From NCBI GenBank assembly GCA_024867545.1, contig JANFNE010000026.1:124001-188000 (forward strand): a stretch of 64,000 nt of DNA, written 5' to 3'. Below are positions 44,401 through 55,643 of the stretch, one piece after another. The stretch is from Phytopythium helicoides. Lineage: Eukaryota; Oomycota; Peronosporomycetes; Pythiales; Pythiaceae. A program made the translations under genes and the position numbers. Each line of letters begins with the position of its first letter. Within the stretch, counting starts at the first letter, position 1. A model generated the notes under the pieces. It was not told where the DNA came from. It made no database searches and saw nothing but the letters and a program-made list of their open reading frames with translations.

Positions 44401-47400
44401 CGCAGATTGGTCGACTACTACTGTATCTAGAAGACCCTGACGGTACATCCCAAGACAAGATGCTGGCTCGGCGTATCAGACGCTTGTTCCATGATGTGTT
44501 GCATGGTACGAACAGTTTATCATCTGGATGCTGCGAGCTTGCAGCTGAAACCTTCCAGCGTGAAGGTCCCTTCGCTTTTCAAAAGCAGGTCGTTCCAGGG
44601 ATTTCTCCAGCAGAGATCGAGATCTTTGATGCATTTGTCTCGTACCTTGGCCGTAGGTTCTCGCTTGGGTCGTTTCCAACCCGCCAAGCTGCCGAGAGCG
44701 CCCTTCAGCTTGCCGAAAATGTCGCTCGCACTTCAGGATTACACCTCGCTGTTGCGGGAGATGCGATTTCGCTGACCAACAGCCAATTTCCAGTTATTGG
44801 AAAGCCTGTGCTAAAGGCTGAGGCTATGGTGAGGAGGTATTTTGCTCGAAAGTACGAGTACACATCACTTCACGACGCCCGGGGTGCGCGGGCAATCCCC
44901 GTCTCTCATTTTGTATACCAAATTCTGAAGCGCGGACTTCATGCTGATTCAAGCACGAAGCTACCGGATCCGACGCAACCAAATCATTCGGCTCCGCAGC
45001 CCTATCATGAAGCGTATAATGCAGCTCAGAACTCAGAGCTGCTTAAACGCAAACTTGCTGGAGATCCTGCTGCCGCTCAAATGTATGCAGCTCAACAAGC
45101 AGAGCAATGGAAACGAATGCGAACTCAAGAGAATCTTGGGGTTGCTGCTCAGCAGCATATTTCTGCTGCTCGCAATCAAGTTCCAAGTACTACCACAGGC
45201 GCGGCTGCAACCAGTTTCAAGCAGTACTTACAGACTCTTGTGGAAAGAGGCCGGTCAATGTTGGCTGCGTGGAACCAGTTTTCGGCTGCACCGAGTGTCC
45301 AGACGGCGAATGGGCTCGCGTATGCATGTCTTGCGAGCTTTGAAGAGGTCAAGAGGGCCGCTTCCCGCATCTTGATTGACCCCAATGGCCCGCTGCCTGA
45401 CTTCAAGACGTTTGTCTGTATTCATCACGCATATGTGATGGGGTTGATCTGCGCAATGTCTGCCCAAGCGTTGGTAACGAGTCGTATGAGCGCAGCAGAT
45501 TCAGCGATGGTCAAGTCGATTGCAGACTGCTTCGCGACGGCCATCTTGAATTGCATGGACCCGTCCGTAGCCCTACGATCGAGAGCCCTTTCGAGCTTCG
45601 CTGTCGTTGCGAACCATTGTGAGCCAGCAAATCGAGCGCCTGATCTGTCACCGCAGCTCAATCATGTGGCGAACTTTATCCTCCAATTTTTGCGAGCGAC
45701 TCAGTACCTGGCGAATGGGAACTTTGAAGACATGACTCAGTGTCGTCCGATAACTATCCATCAAGGCATTGCTGCGGCATTCCCAGTGTCATTTATCCAG
45801 CAGATGGCACTGCTGCATAGCGTTCGTGGTCAGTTCACCCGTCTTCTCGATAGAGTGAACGCATCGTCTGCGTCTCAAGCACGAGCGCAATCAATCAACA
45901 ATCGGGCTCCTGCTTCAGCCCCAGCCTCGAGCCCACCAGCTACTATGGGAATGCAGCAAAGAGCCCCAGCTGCACCTTCAAATGACCAGCTCATTCAGGT
46001 GGCATTCGAGCAAGGTCCGTTGGGCATTGTGATCAACTACTCGGATCGAGGAACCATTATTGTGACAGAATTCTCAAACGAGAACGGAATTATGGGTCAA
46101 GCTCAAGCCACCGGGAAAATTATGATTGGTGACGAGGTGTATGCGGTAAATGGGAAGACTCTTGCTGCTATTGGCATGGAGGGCTTCAAGGCAGCAGTAG
46201 GGTCAGGTATTCGACCTCTCCACGTTGTTTTCCGCCGTTCTCGAGGTGCAGCCATCGGCCAAAGCGAGGCAGCACCTCGCCAGCCTCCTATGTATCCGGC
46301 GTCAGGGGCGATGTTTGTACAACCATCGGGCCTGAATCCTGCTGTTTCGACTTCGTACAATGCGCAGTCCTCGTCTACTGCGTCCGATCCCATGTTCTCC
46401 CAACAGAGTGCAGGAATGATGGTTCCCCCTAGCAGCGTCAGTGCTGCATCCTACGCATATCCTGCCAACACCTCTTCATCAATGGCGAATACTTTCGGAA
46501 ACATGGAGCCTCTGCCTTTCAACAAGCCAACTCAACCTCGAGCTCCAGGAATCGGAGGGGTGCCTGGGTTTCCATCTGCACCTTCTTCGGCCGAGATGAA
46601 CCCGTACATGGGTACCAACGAGATGCCTGGTCAATTTTATCAGCGACCAATGGCCCCAGGTTACGGACAGGGGGGAGTTGGGATGTATGGTGGCGGTGTC
46701 CAGAACCAGCAGCAGATGGGTGAGTGGCAGAACACAAGTATGCCTATGGCAATGCCATCGGGTCTCCCGCAGCAAAACATTTCAGGGGTTGGAGGGATGC
46801 CGAATCCGGGAGCTTTTGGAGATATGGCTGCCGCAGGAGATTCCAGCACAATGAACACGAGCTCCACAAGTGCATCTCAGTACGTGAATTTTGTGTCCCC
46901 CAACGACCCTCGGCTATCGGACACGGACCCATCACAAGTGAATTATTACGATGCGAATGGCACGACCTTTAGAGGAGATGGGGACGAGTTCGAGCTGGAC
47001 GTGAATGCAACTTCGGAAGCCAATGCGAGAGAAGAAGACATTGAAAGGAGTATGGGTGAAGTTGGTGCTGGGGCAGAAGGCGACGACGTCAGCGGGTTTC
47101 CCGATCTTGACAGCAATAGTGCAGAAGAGAACTTCAGCATGCTCGACAGTGCAAGCATTGCCACCGAAGAGGATGACACTAGTGCACAAGATGGCGTATC
47201 TCGTTCAGTTTCGCAGATGACGACTCCAGTGCAGTCGGACGATGAAGGGGACTCACACGAGGACCAAACTGAAGCACTAGAGGCGGTGTCGATTGCGCTG
47301 CAGAGAACGGAAACGCCAAAGGCAGTAGCTGACGATTCGGTGACCCACAGCAACCCAGATGCAATTGCTCAGCCTGCTTCTGAACCTACAACTGCCATTA

Positions 47401-49297
47401 CATTGGCGCCTTCGCAACCCCTAGTTGACCAAAATACCGGGAGCGAGGAGAATATTGCGGCTTCAGGTAACGAAGACGCTAGCGCTGAAAAAGAGGCGGC
47501 TGCGAGTAACTTAGGATCTCGGCGGTCAACCCGTGTCTCCAAGAAGATTACATCCAACATCGCGGATTTGTACGACCCCAATTTGGCGAAGCTTTCAGAA
47601 CGGAACGGGAATACCGTCGGCACCGGCGAGGAGGTAGTCGATCCAACTGATGGCGAAGTAGGTGAGCTGGCAACGGAGCTGCTCGAGCAATTCTATGACA
47701 CCATTCGACCAGTCAAGACGGACGCGGCTCGATCTTTGCTCCTCTTACGAGCACAGCTGCTCACATTGGAGTCGGCGATTCCGCGCGAAGCTTTTCGGCC
47801 CGGTAAGTGGTCCCGCTCGATCCGTGCAGGCTGGGCGGAACATGTCTGCGCGAGCGAGTCATCGCGATCATTGCTAGAAGCAATTGTTTATTTGGAGTCG
47901 TGCATTGAAGCCGATTGGCTTGATCCGTGCTGGAAGGCGTCTCCAATTCAGACGGGAAGAAACGCCATTGCGAATTCTACTATCGCGGCGGCGGCGATGC
48001 GCCTTTATGCTCTTGATGATGCTATTTCCTACGTTCGGATCAAGCGATCCAATAAGCGCAAGCAATTCAAGCCATCTTCGAGTGCGAGCTCTAGCCGTCA
48101 AAGCTCTCCGATCAAGATGTTGCACGAGACTTCTGATCAGACGACGGCAGCGGATGTAGACACAGACATGTCATTCTTGACTTCAATGTCCCCTGCACTG
48201 CAAGAGTTCGCCAGCAAACGGTTGCAACGCATTGTGGATGGGCAGCGGGACAAGACGATGACAACTTACTTGTACAGAAAGGTGGGTGGGGCTGTTCAGG
48301 CATGTGTAGTTTGAATTTTTGGTCGTTGCTAATGAAATCCTGTCTTTGATACCCCTGCAGATCAAGGCGGAAGTGGCTGCTATCACAACGCTTGCGGAGG
48401 ACCTAATCGAGCGCTGGATCCGCTCACTTAGCGCTCAAGCGAACCATCCATCTCGTGGTCTGTCGGTGTCAACATCAGGGGCTGAGTGGGGTGGCGCATC
48501 GCACAATGGGAAGCATGTAACGCCGAAGAGGAGAGCGGGTACCCAAGCCAACCCAGGAGCGTCGTCGTTGCCGTCTCGGAAGCGAAGAGCCCCGACCGGT
48601 AACACTGTCGCGGCAGCTCCCGAGAAGCGCCCGTACTCCGTGCGGCTTCCGTGCTACCAAGTGAGCCTGAATGAGAGTCCAAACAGAAACCTGAATGCCG
48701 ACTCAACGATCATTCCACGGCTGATATTCATCCTCGATGCATTGCTCAAGAACGAGTTGGCACTGGCGTTCTCGGCCCCTGTGGACGTGAATGCTGTCCC
48801 AGGGTACGCGGAGCTTATTAAGCACCCAATGGACCTCGGCACCATCAAGATGCGGCTGCAGCGAGGGTACTACAACGGACGTTTGGACCAAGTGCATCTC
48901 GATGTAGACCTTGTGTGGACCAACTGTTTCACATTCAACCGCATCGATGCCGAGATCTCCAAGTGCGCGATCCGACTTCGATGTAAGTGCTGATTGGGTT
49001 GGATGTTGTGTTGACCTGTGCAGTCCGACTGACGCTTGTGTTGATCATGCAGCCATCTTCAGCCGCCTGTACGAGCAGTGGATCTTGCAGGTGCCTGCTC
49101 ACACTCCAGTGGCTCACCTTCCGTCGGAAGAGCAATGCCGGCGTTGTGGCAAGACGGACGCAACCGACAGCATGCTGCTCTGCGACAGCTGCGACGCCGC
49201 GTATCACCTCTTCTGCCTTCAGCCGCCGCTCGCCGCCATCCCTTCCGGCAACTGGTACTGCCCTCGCTGTCCGGAGCAGCAGCTCTCGGCTCCGTGA
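38493..49297 (+). CDS. Giant chromatin reader: FYRN-FYRC, DDT, two bromodomain-PHD modules, PDZ-like domains
   Basis: Seven exons: 38493-38798, 38899-39150, 39223-39292, 39371-39433, 39496-48281, 48361-48982, 49053-49297. Introns are 62-100 bp, phases agree, and the protein has about 3,447 residues. Order: acidic N-terminus; FYRN ([20 protein letters not shown]) and FYRC ([20 protein letters not shown]), about 165-255; charged coiled coil about 375-495; DDT-like domain about 627-735; PDZ-like about 812-902; bromodomain 1 about 924-1025; PHD 1 (CRRC...CDRCD...CPTC) about 1039-1085; WHIM-like helices about 1109-1209; further PDZ-like domains near 1425-1525, 1564-1650, 1679-1775 and 2394-2479; Gln/Pro/Ser/Met-rich region about 2380-2700; WHIM-like [19 protein letters not shown] near 3035; bromodomain 2 about 3269-3380; PHD 2 about 3392-3442. 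Likely a nuclear BAZ/BPTF-like subunit of a chromatin-remodelling complex binding acetylated and methylated histones. Confidence 0.88.
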
Positions 49298-49647
49298 GCG
49301 AGCAGGTCTGCATGTGCTTGCAAGTAGAATCCAATGAACCTGATCACTCTAGCTCGTCGGCTCTCGTACTGGCTGCCAAAGCGCGCATGAGACGCGTCAG
49401 CAACCGCAACAATGGCTTCCATGACCGCCACATGGCGGCCGTCATAGCATTCTTCTCCACACGTCACACAGCACCTCCAAAACGCCTACCAAGTAGTCAC
49501 AACTGCCCCCTCTGGTGGTCCACTTTGCATACCTGGTAGCCACGCGCATCCCCTCACTCGTTTTACGAATCACGTCGGCACTGCTCAAGCTGCTCGCAGT
49601 GCTCGATCCGCTCGCCCCCGGCCGCTTCTCCGCCGTCCGCGTCGACC
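49298..49647. other. Intergenic, 350 bp
   Basis: The 3' flank of the chromatin gene and the promoter of the carrier gene, both on the plus strand. No ORF here has support. Confidence 0.5.
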
Positions 49648-50868
49648 ATGGTGGCCGCCTCCAAGCCTGAGACCGCGCACGCCTTCAAGGCCTTCGTGGA
49701 CGCGTCGGTATGAGCCTCTCGCGCGCTCTGTAGCCGCAGAAATGGCCGTGTTACTGACCTGCACGTGTGGCTGCTGCTGCTGCGGTGCGACTGTTGAACT
49801 TTGGCGCAGGCAGGCGCCATGGGCGCGCTGTTCGCCGCCGTGCTGCTGTACCCGCTGGACGTGGTCAAGACGCGCAAGCAGGCGGACGTGAGCGAGGACC
49901 GCGCCGTGGCGGCCAAGCGCAAGAGCGACAGCATGTGGCTGGCCTGCTGGCTCATCTACCGCTCCGAGGGAGCGAGCGGGCTCTTCGCGGGGCTCAGCTC
50001 CAAGGTCGTGCACACGGTCGTGTCCAACTTCGCCTACTTCTACTGGTACTCGTTCCTCAAGCAGGCCGTGGAGCGCCGCTCGGGCGCCACCATCTCCACC
50101 GGCATGAACCTGCTCGTCGCCTCGGCCGCCGGCGCGCTCAACATGTCCATGACGCTGCCACTCGAGATGATCAACACGCGCGCGCAGATCCAGCCCAGTG
50201 ACAGCGAGTCCAGCGATGAGTCGGCGGAGGAGAAGGCCGACCAGCCGCTCGCCGAGCCCAAGAAGGACAAGCACCAGGGCATCTGGGAGATTGTCAAGGA
50301 GATCTACGCCGAGGACGGGCTGCTCTCCTTCTGGAAGGGATACATCCCGTCGCTCGTGCTCGTCAGCAACCCCTCCATCAACTTTACCGTCTTTGACAAG
50401 CTCAAGCTGCGCCTGCAGCAGTCCAAGATGGCCGCCACGAACGGCTCGCGCCTCGCGTCCCTCACGGCGTGGGAGGCGTTCGTGCTCGCGGCCGTCGCCA
50501 AGGCTATCGCCACCATCCTCACATACCCAGTCATCCGCGCCAAGGTGCTCATGCAGGCCCAGAAGAAGCAGCTCGCGGCTGCAGCCTCCAATGCGCCGGC
50601 GGCGGATCCGAACCACCCGCACCACCATCACCACCACCACCACCCTTCTGCAATGGGTACCTCGATGGTGCAGGTGCTGAAGCGCATCGGCGAGCTCGAG
50701 GGTCCGACCGGGTACTTCAAGGGCTGCTCGGCGCAGCTCTTCAACACTGTGCTCAAGAGCGCGTTGCTGCTCATGACCAAGGAGCAGATCACCAAGTACA
50801 CGATGCGCGTGCTGTACATGCTGCGTCGGGATGCGGCGCCGAAAGCCATCGCCGCCGCGAAAGCGTGA
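49648..50868 (+). CDS. Mitochondrial carrier family (SLC25) protein, possibly peroxisomal nucleotide-carrier type
   Basis: Two exons, 49648-49707 and 49810-50868, separated by a 102-bp GT-AG intron; 372 residues, longer than the usual 300 or so. Three carrier repeats carry PLDVVKTRKQ (repeat 1), PLEMINTRAQ (repeat 2) and YPVIRAKVLMQ (repeat 3), the positions of the PX[DE]XX[KR] motifs. The second and third are atypical, as in peroxisomal PMP34/PXN-like carriers, which exchange adenine nucleotides or cofactors across the peroxisomal membrane. Two loops are expanded: an acidic Ser/Glu-rich one after repeat 2 (SDSESSDESAEEK) and a histidine-rich one before the last helices (eight His in a row). 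It should be a six-helix membrane protein; substrate and organelle are inferred only. The start is the ATG of MVAASKPETAHAF. Confidence 0.85.
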
Positions 50869-51123
50869 GCTGTCGCTGCGTTAAGAAAAAAAAAGCTAGT
50901 CAGTCGATCAGCCATGCGTTAATGAAGCAAACTAGTCACACTCATCCATTCATTTCGGATTGATTTGTTGTTAGTTGTTCAACGCATGAGCCCTGCATGG
51001 CCGCTCGCTGTTCATAGATTCGACTTTGACAGATAACTTAGGGGGACGGCGCGAGCGGCTGGAGAATGTAAGCGGGGCTCTGGATCTGCTGATCAGTCAT
51101 GTGGAGCAAGTGTCTCGCGCCTT
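50869..51123. other. Short convergent intergenic region
   Basis: It separates the carrier (+) from the PX gene (-) and holds both 3' ends. Nothing else is seen. Confidence 0.5.
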
Positions 51124-52005
51124 CTAGCGGCGTGGGAAGCTCTCGATGAGCCGGAGAGGTCCGACCAAGTCGCTCTCGGGTACTTGGCGGTGGATGCAGG
51201 CGTCCTGGGGGAGCAGGTCGACGTCGTCGAACACGTCGGCGAACGTCGGGTTGGACATGGGCGAGAGCGCGTGGCGGTCGTCTCCGGCGACCACGAGGTC
51301 GAGCTCGTGCGCGGGTATGCTCGACATGGAGGATCCTCTGCGGCAGAGTCGGTGTCGCAGGCGCAGGCTCTTCTGGTGGCTGGGCACGGTCGGGTCGCTG
51401 CGCGAGGACGCGTTGGTGTGGCAGTTGTCGGCGACGTTGAGCTCCGCGGGCACGTCGTCTCTGAGGTTGGCGTCCACGTCGGCGCGCTGCTCGCTGAACT
51501 CGCCCGTCATGAGGAACTCTCGGATGAGCAGGAAGGCGACGCAGTCGTCGTCGTCGTCCTCATCCTCGTCCTCCTCGAGCAGCCCACGCGTGGCGCCGAC
51601 CAGCGAGCGCAGGTAGTGGTTGAGCTCGTCCATGCGCTGCGCCTCCATCTTGCGCTTGGAAAAAGCGAAGCGCGCCTGCAGCCGGTGGCGCTCCGGGAAG
51701 CGCAGCGCCGGGAAGAAGGCGGCGAGCTCGGCGCAGCTGGCGCACGCGTGCGCGCCCGGGCGCAGCAGCAGCCGCGCCAGCGCCTCGTGCAGCGCGCGGA
51801 ACTCCGAGTAGCGCCGCGCCACGAACCAGTCGGCGTCGCCGCTCTGCGCCGCGCGGATCACGTACAGCGTCGCGGGGCGCCGCGGCTCGCGTCCGTACGA
51901 CACGATGCGCGCCGCCACGGGCCGCAGCGCACGCGCGCGCACGCGGAAGCGCTCGACGGGCGCGCCGGAGCTGGCGGGGGACGCCATGGCGCTCACGAGG
52001 GCCAT
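51124..52005 (-). CDS. PX-domain protein (phosphoinositide binding)
   Basis: The 293-residue protein starts at MALVSAMASPASSG (52005); a second Met at 51987 is equally possible, and the frame is open to 52416 without good coding character. Residues about 20-130 look like a PX domain: RARALRPVAARIVSY, then YVIRAAQSGDADWFVARRYS followed by EFRALHEAL (the basic RRYSEF motif that contacts PI3P), a Pro-containing loop (FPALRFPERHRLQ) and a final helix RMDELNHYLRSLV. An acidic run (EEDEDEDDDDD) follows at once. The remaining 150 residues look disordered, with a basic patch (RLRHRLCRRGSSMSS). It probably binds phosphoinositides on endosomal membranes; no BAR, SH3 or kinase domain is present to say more. 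Confidence 0.85.
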   Translation of the reverse strand: MALVSAMASPASSGAPVERFRVRARALRPVAARIVSYGREPRRPATLYVIRAAQSGDADWFVARRYSEFRALHEALARLLLRPGAHACASCAELAAFFPALRFPERHRLQARFAFSKRKMEAQRMDELNHYLRSLVGATRGLLEEDEDEDDDDDCVAFLLIREFLMTGEFSEQRADVDANLRDDVPAELNVADNCHTNASSRSDPTVPSHQKSLRLRHRLCRRGSSMSSIPAHELDLVVAGDDRHALSPMSNPTFADVFDDVDLLPQDACIHRQVPESDLVGPLRLIESFPRR

Positions 52006-53128
52006 GAGCGCGCGGGGAGGGCCATGTACCGGCGGCGAGGGCCGAGGAGATGTGAGCGCCGGACGGAATGGGGAATTAATTCCCCTCGGTACGTAATCAG
52101 CGCGTGAGTGAAGACCCGAGCTGTCGCAGATTGTGCTCCGCCGCGGGGAACACTTGTGGTGGGCGTATGCGCAGACTCGGGGGACGCGTAAGCAGCTGGG
52201 GATGCGGGCTGACGCATGAAGTTGGAGGGGAGTATGCGAGGAGGGAGACGAGAGATCTGACCTGCCAAATATTTGCGCGGCCGGCGAGTGTGCAAAGACG
52301 AAAGATCGCGGTTCGTCAGGTTCTTGTGGCCCGGTCGACCTGTTCTCGGGCCTTCGCCGAGAGCTTGGTGATAGCACCGTGGATACCATCGCAAGGCTGC
52401 CTCCTCGCTTTACCACTTTCGTCCATTCTTCCCATGCAATACAAGCGGTTGAGTCAGGGCTTGTAGTTTTCTCACGAGACAGCTAGGTGATTACTTCAAC
52501 ATGCACACTTGACAATGACAAGCCATTCGAGTCCCCTCAGCCGTTTGCTACTCAATTGCAAATTCGCTCGCAACCAGTTTTGGCTCGGTCCAAGCGCCAC
52601 CTAGATCTCGAAGCGGACAACGGCAAGCTTGCGCCATGACGGCCGCGTCTACCAGCGTCAGCTCTAGCGACCGACGACACTTGCTCTGTGTCTTTGTCTT
52701 CCGGACCCTGGCGCAGTGCTTACCTCCATGCACAGCAGGAGTTCCGCAACAGCAAGGACGTCCGCAACAGTAGCGACAGTAGCAGCCAGAGCGTCAGCAA
52801 CAGCAGCAAGCGATTTGCCCACCACCTACCATACGCCCACGTGCTGCCCCACCGCACCACCACTGTACGCGTTTGATCGCTAGGAGTGTTGCAGCAGGGT
52901 CCAACACGACCCGAAGAGCACGCAGCCAAACTCAGCCGGTGGTCCAAGACGAAGTAGCTGCGAACGTCCATCCGAGAGACTCCGAGCATACTCCACCTGC
53001 CACCAACCCTCCGCACCTGCGCGTGCGAGAAAATATGGCTGCCTTCCCCAATATGCCCTCCGATAGATGAAGACCGGACGATTCTGCCAATAGCACTTGA
53101 TCTCCTGCTTCACAAGTCATGGTTCGGC
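52006..53128. other. 1.1-kb intergenic region
   Basis: The GC-rich promoter of the PX gene lies on the left. An AGC/ACAG-rich stretch (about 52730-52815) is low-complexity. ORFs of 60-120 codons have no motif. No gene is supported. Confidence 0.45.
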
Positions 53129-54340
53129 GTGACCAAGGAGAAAGTACGACTGGAGCTACATGACGCCTGCCTGTCTGATACCACATGCAGGACCAAGAAG
53201 AAGCCTAAAGCCGCCAATCCGATAATGGCAACGATCAAAATGAGGTGGTACCCAACCAAAGAGGAGCGGGTCCTACTTGATAAGGCTTTGTCGACCCATC
53301 GCGCGGTGTACAAAAAGCTCGTCGAGAGCGTCAATAGCGACTGCAGGCTTCCAAAGTGGCGTGCAGTTAGTAGTTGGAGTTGGCTCGACTGCTTCTGCTT
53401 TAGTAGAGTTGAGCAGTATGCGAGGCATCACCCAATCGCGACGAAGGCCACGTCGACTCAGTTTACCGCCTCACGACGCCTTCTGTAGTGATGAACACTG
53501 TTTAACAACTTCCGCTAGGCGATCAAGCCATCAAGAATACATTATTTTGAGCGTATAGCAGCAGTAGATCAGCATGTCTCGGTGCCAGAGCTCAAGTTCA
53601 AGTCAATGTCGGATCGCTGAAACTCTGTTCAGCTTTCAAAGGAGGGTATACAGGTTTTGGGTGATTGAAAGATTATACGGTCCTTACCGAGATACTTTTT
53701 CCCCTAGGCGAGGGAATACGCATCACAAAGCCGATTGAAGACTCGCAGTTTGGTATTCGCCTGCAACGGATGAGAAACGGTCGCATATACTTCTGCATAC
53801 TGCACCAGAAGGTGTTCGAGCAGACGCGTTCGACGCGATTGTGTTCGATCGACCCAGGTGTCCGAGCGTTCGCTACCATCTACAATCCAGGTTGCTTGAC
53901 TATTGGTGTCCGACGACCAAGTTTTCAAGCAGTGCCTTGTGATTGATTGTACGAAGCTAGTACAACCATGTGATAAGCGCTGCATGCGGTGCCAGCATTG
54001 TTTGTCCAAGAAAGGGACGAACGGTTTCTAGCGCGTGAGGAAAATCATCGACGACATGCATCACAAGGTGAACACGTGGCTCTCGATCAACTACCATCAA
54101 GTGTTGCTTTCCAGCTCCTGGACGTCAGAATTTACTGCCCAGAAACGTCGACTCTCGTGTCTGACGACGTGTATGATGCTCACGATGACGCACTTCCGGT
54201 TCAAGAAGCTTCTTGGACACAAGATGCCGCGCTCGGGGGAATTGACAACAGAGTGCATGGCAAAACCGAAATGTTGGTTATTGGAAGGATACCGAAGCTC
54301 CACAGCCTACTATATCATCTGGAATACAGGAGATGGATGA
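53129..54340 (+). pseudogene. Fanzor/TnpB-like RNA-guided nuclease gene, degenerate
   Basis: Conserved pieces of a TnpB/Fanzor protein appear in order but in different frames. The N-terminal part (53129-53360) has TIKMRWYPTKEERVLLDKAL then STHRAVYKKLVE, the start typical of TnpB. A KFKS/SVQL segment with in-frame stops lies at about 53590-53690. Then KPIEDSQFGIRLQRMRNGRI and the RuvC-I motif SIDPGVRAFATIYNPG (53847-53895) follow with the catalytic Asp present. After a frameshift near 53895 come the helical and RuvC-II regions (KIIDDMHHKVNTWLSINYHQ, TMTHFRFKKLLGHKM; 54035-54230) and a poorly preserved zinc-finger region (TECMAKPKCW). At least two stops and one frameshift make it non-functional as it stands. 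In known TnpB/Fanzor proteins these domains form an RNA-guided DNA endonuclease carried by transposons. Confidence 0.72.
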
Positions 54341-55547
54341 TCGCGAGTTAGTTGGCATTTTTGATGACAGCGAAATTGTGTATGAGACTGCTTGAACGCG
54401 TCGCCTGATGGGATTTGGTGCCTCCCGCGATCACAACATCACTCAGTGGTATATTTTGTTGTTCGGTTTCAATTTTTCATCGGCTGCATTGTTTTTTTAA
54501 TAGAATATATTGAGCCTCACTTAGCCCTAGCAAGCCTGGCCTTCTTGTAAATCTAGTTGCAATGGCTCAAAAGTTTCAAGAGCACCTGTAACTGGGCTGC
54601 ATAGTTACAAGCTTACACATGCGCGTGTAAGGAGGAAGCGGCTGACTGGAAAATTGATAACTTTATTGTCGATAGCCATGAGGGGGGGGGGTCAAAGTAA
54701 GTGCACCGAAATAGTGTGCTCATAGTATTCCGTAAGGACCTTGAATACTCAGTACAGTAGTGTATAACACACTACTGTTTTTGAATCCGGTTTCAAAATA
54801 ACTCGACCGAGTTACAAATAAATATTTCAACAGAGTTTCAAAATAACCCGCCGTGCGTGTTACCCCGGTACAGCACCAAGCAGCAACTCACAGTCTAAGC
54901 AAATGCCTCAGTGAAGGATATGTAGATCATTTCCTGTGCTCTCGTCGATATTGGATTGTCGCCCAAGCAAAGTGGAATTAGTCGCCAAATTTTGTAGTCT
55001 GTTAACATAGGAGAGCAAACGCAGACGGTGGAAATCATCCATGGTGGAGGGAAGACTGGGGAACCACACCTCAATCGATGGTTTGGTGCAGGTATTGAAA
55101 GGCCGGTTTCAATATCGTTGAAAATTTTACGACAGAGGGGGAAAAAACGTTCGGTGGTATGTCGATTCTTTTAGTAAGTATTTTGAAAATGTTTCTGTAA
55201 TTCTTTTGGCTAAAATGATGTTTAGGCAAGTTTGTTTTTCAGCTGCAAGTGCCGCAGCCGATTTCATTGTGCAACGTTATCTAAATCACCTACACGAGTG
55301 AGATATTTCTACTAACGCAGATATGCTCAAAGCGCCACTTTTCTTCAACAACATAAAACATTCAAGAGTAAAAATATGTGTATGTGTGTGAATGTGCGTA
55401 AATGTGTGTGCAGGGTTGAGAACGAATCAGTTCAATAACAATAATCACCAATAAAATTAGTGCAATTACGGATTGCAAGTGTAGCCCCAATACAGCGCAA
55501 TACCAGTATCCCTCAAACACGAATGGCCCAGGGCAGCACTGGATTCT
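54341..55547. other. AT-richer transposon flank, 1.2 kb, no gene
   Basis: No ORF of note. It contains a 10-G run (54682-54691), a perfect inverted repeat with 9-bp arms (54755-54777, CAGTAGTGT / ACACTACTG), recurring GTTTCAAAATAAC words (about 54787-54850), and a TG-rich tract (about 55375-55412). It is probably transposon-derived spacer. Confidence 0.5.
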
Positions 55548-55643
55548 GTGGACAGGAGTGCTGCTATCTATGACCTGGTTGCCTTCCCATTTTGCTCATT
55601 CTTCGATCTACATCCAAGAAGTCAGCTTTCCCGATCCACCGCA

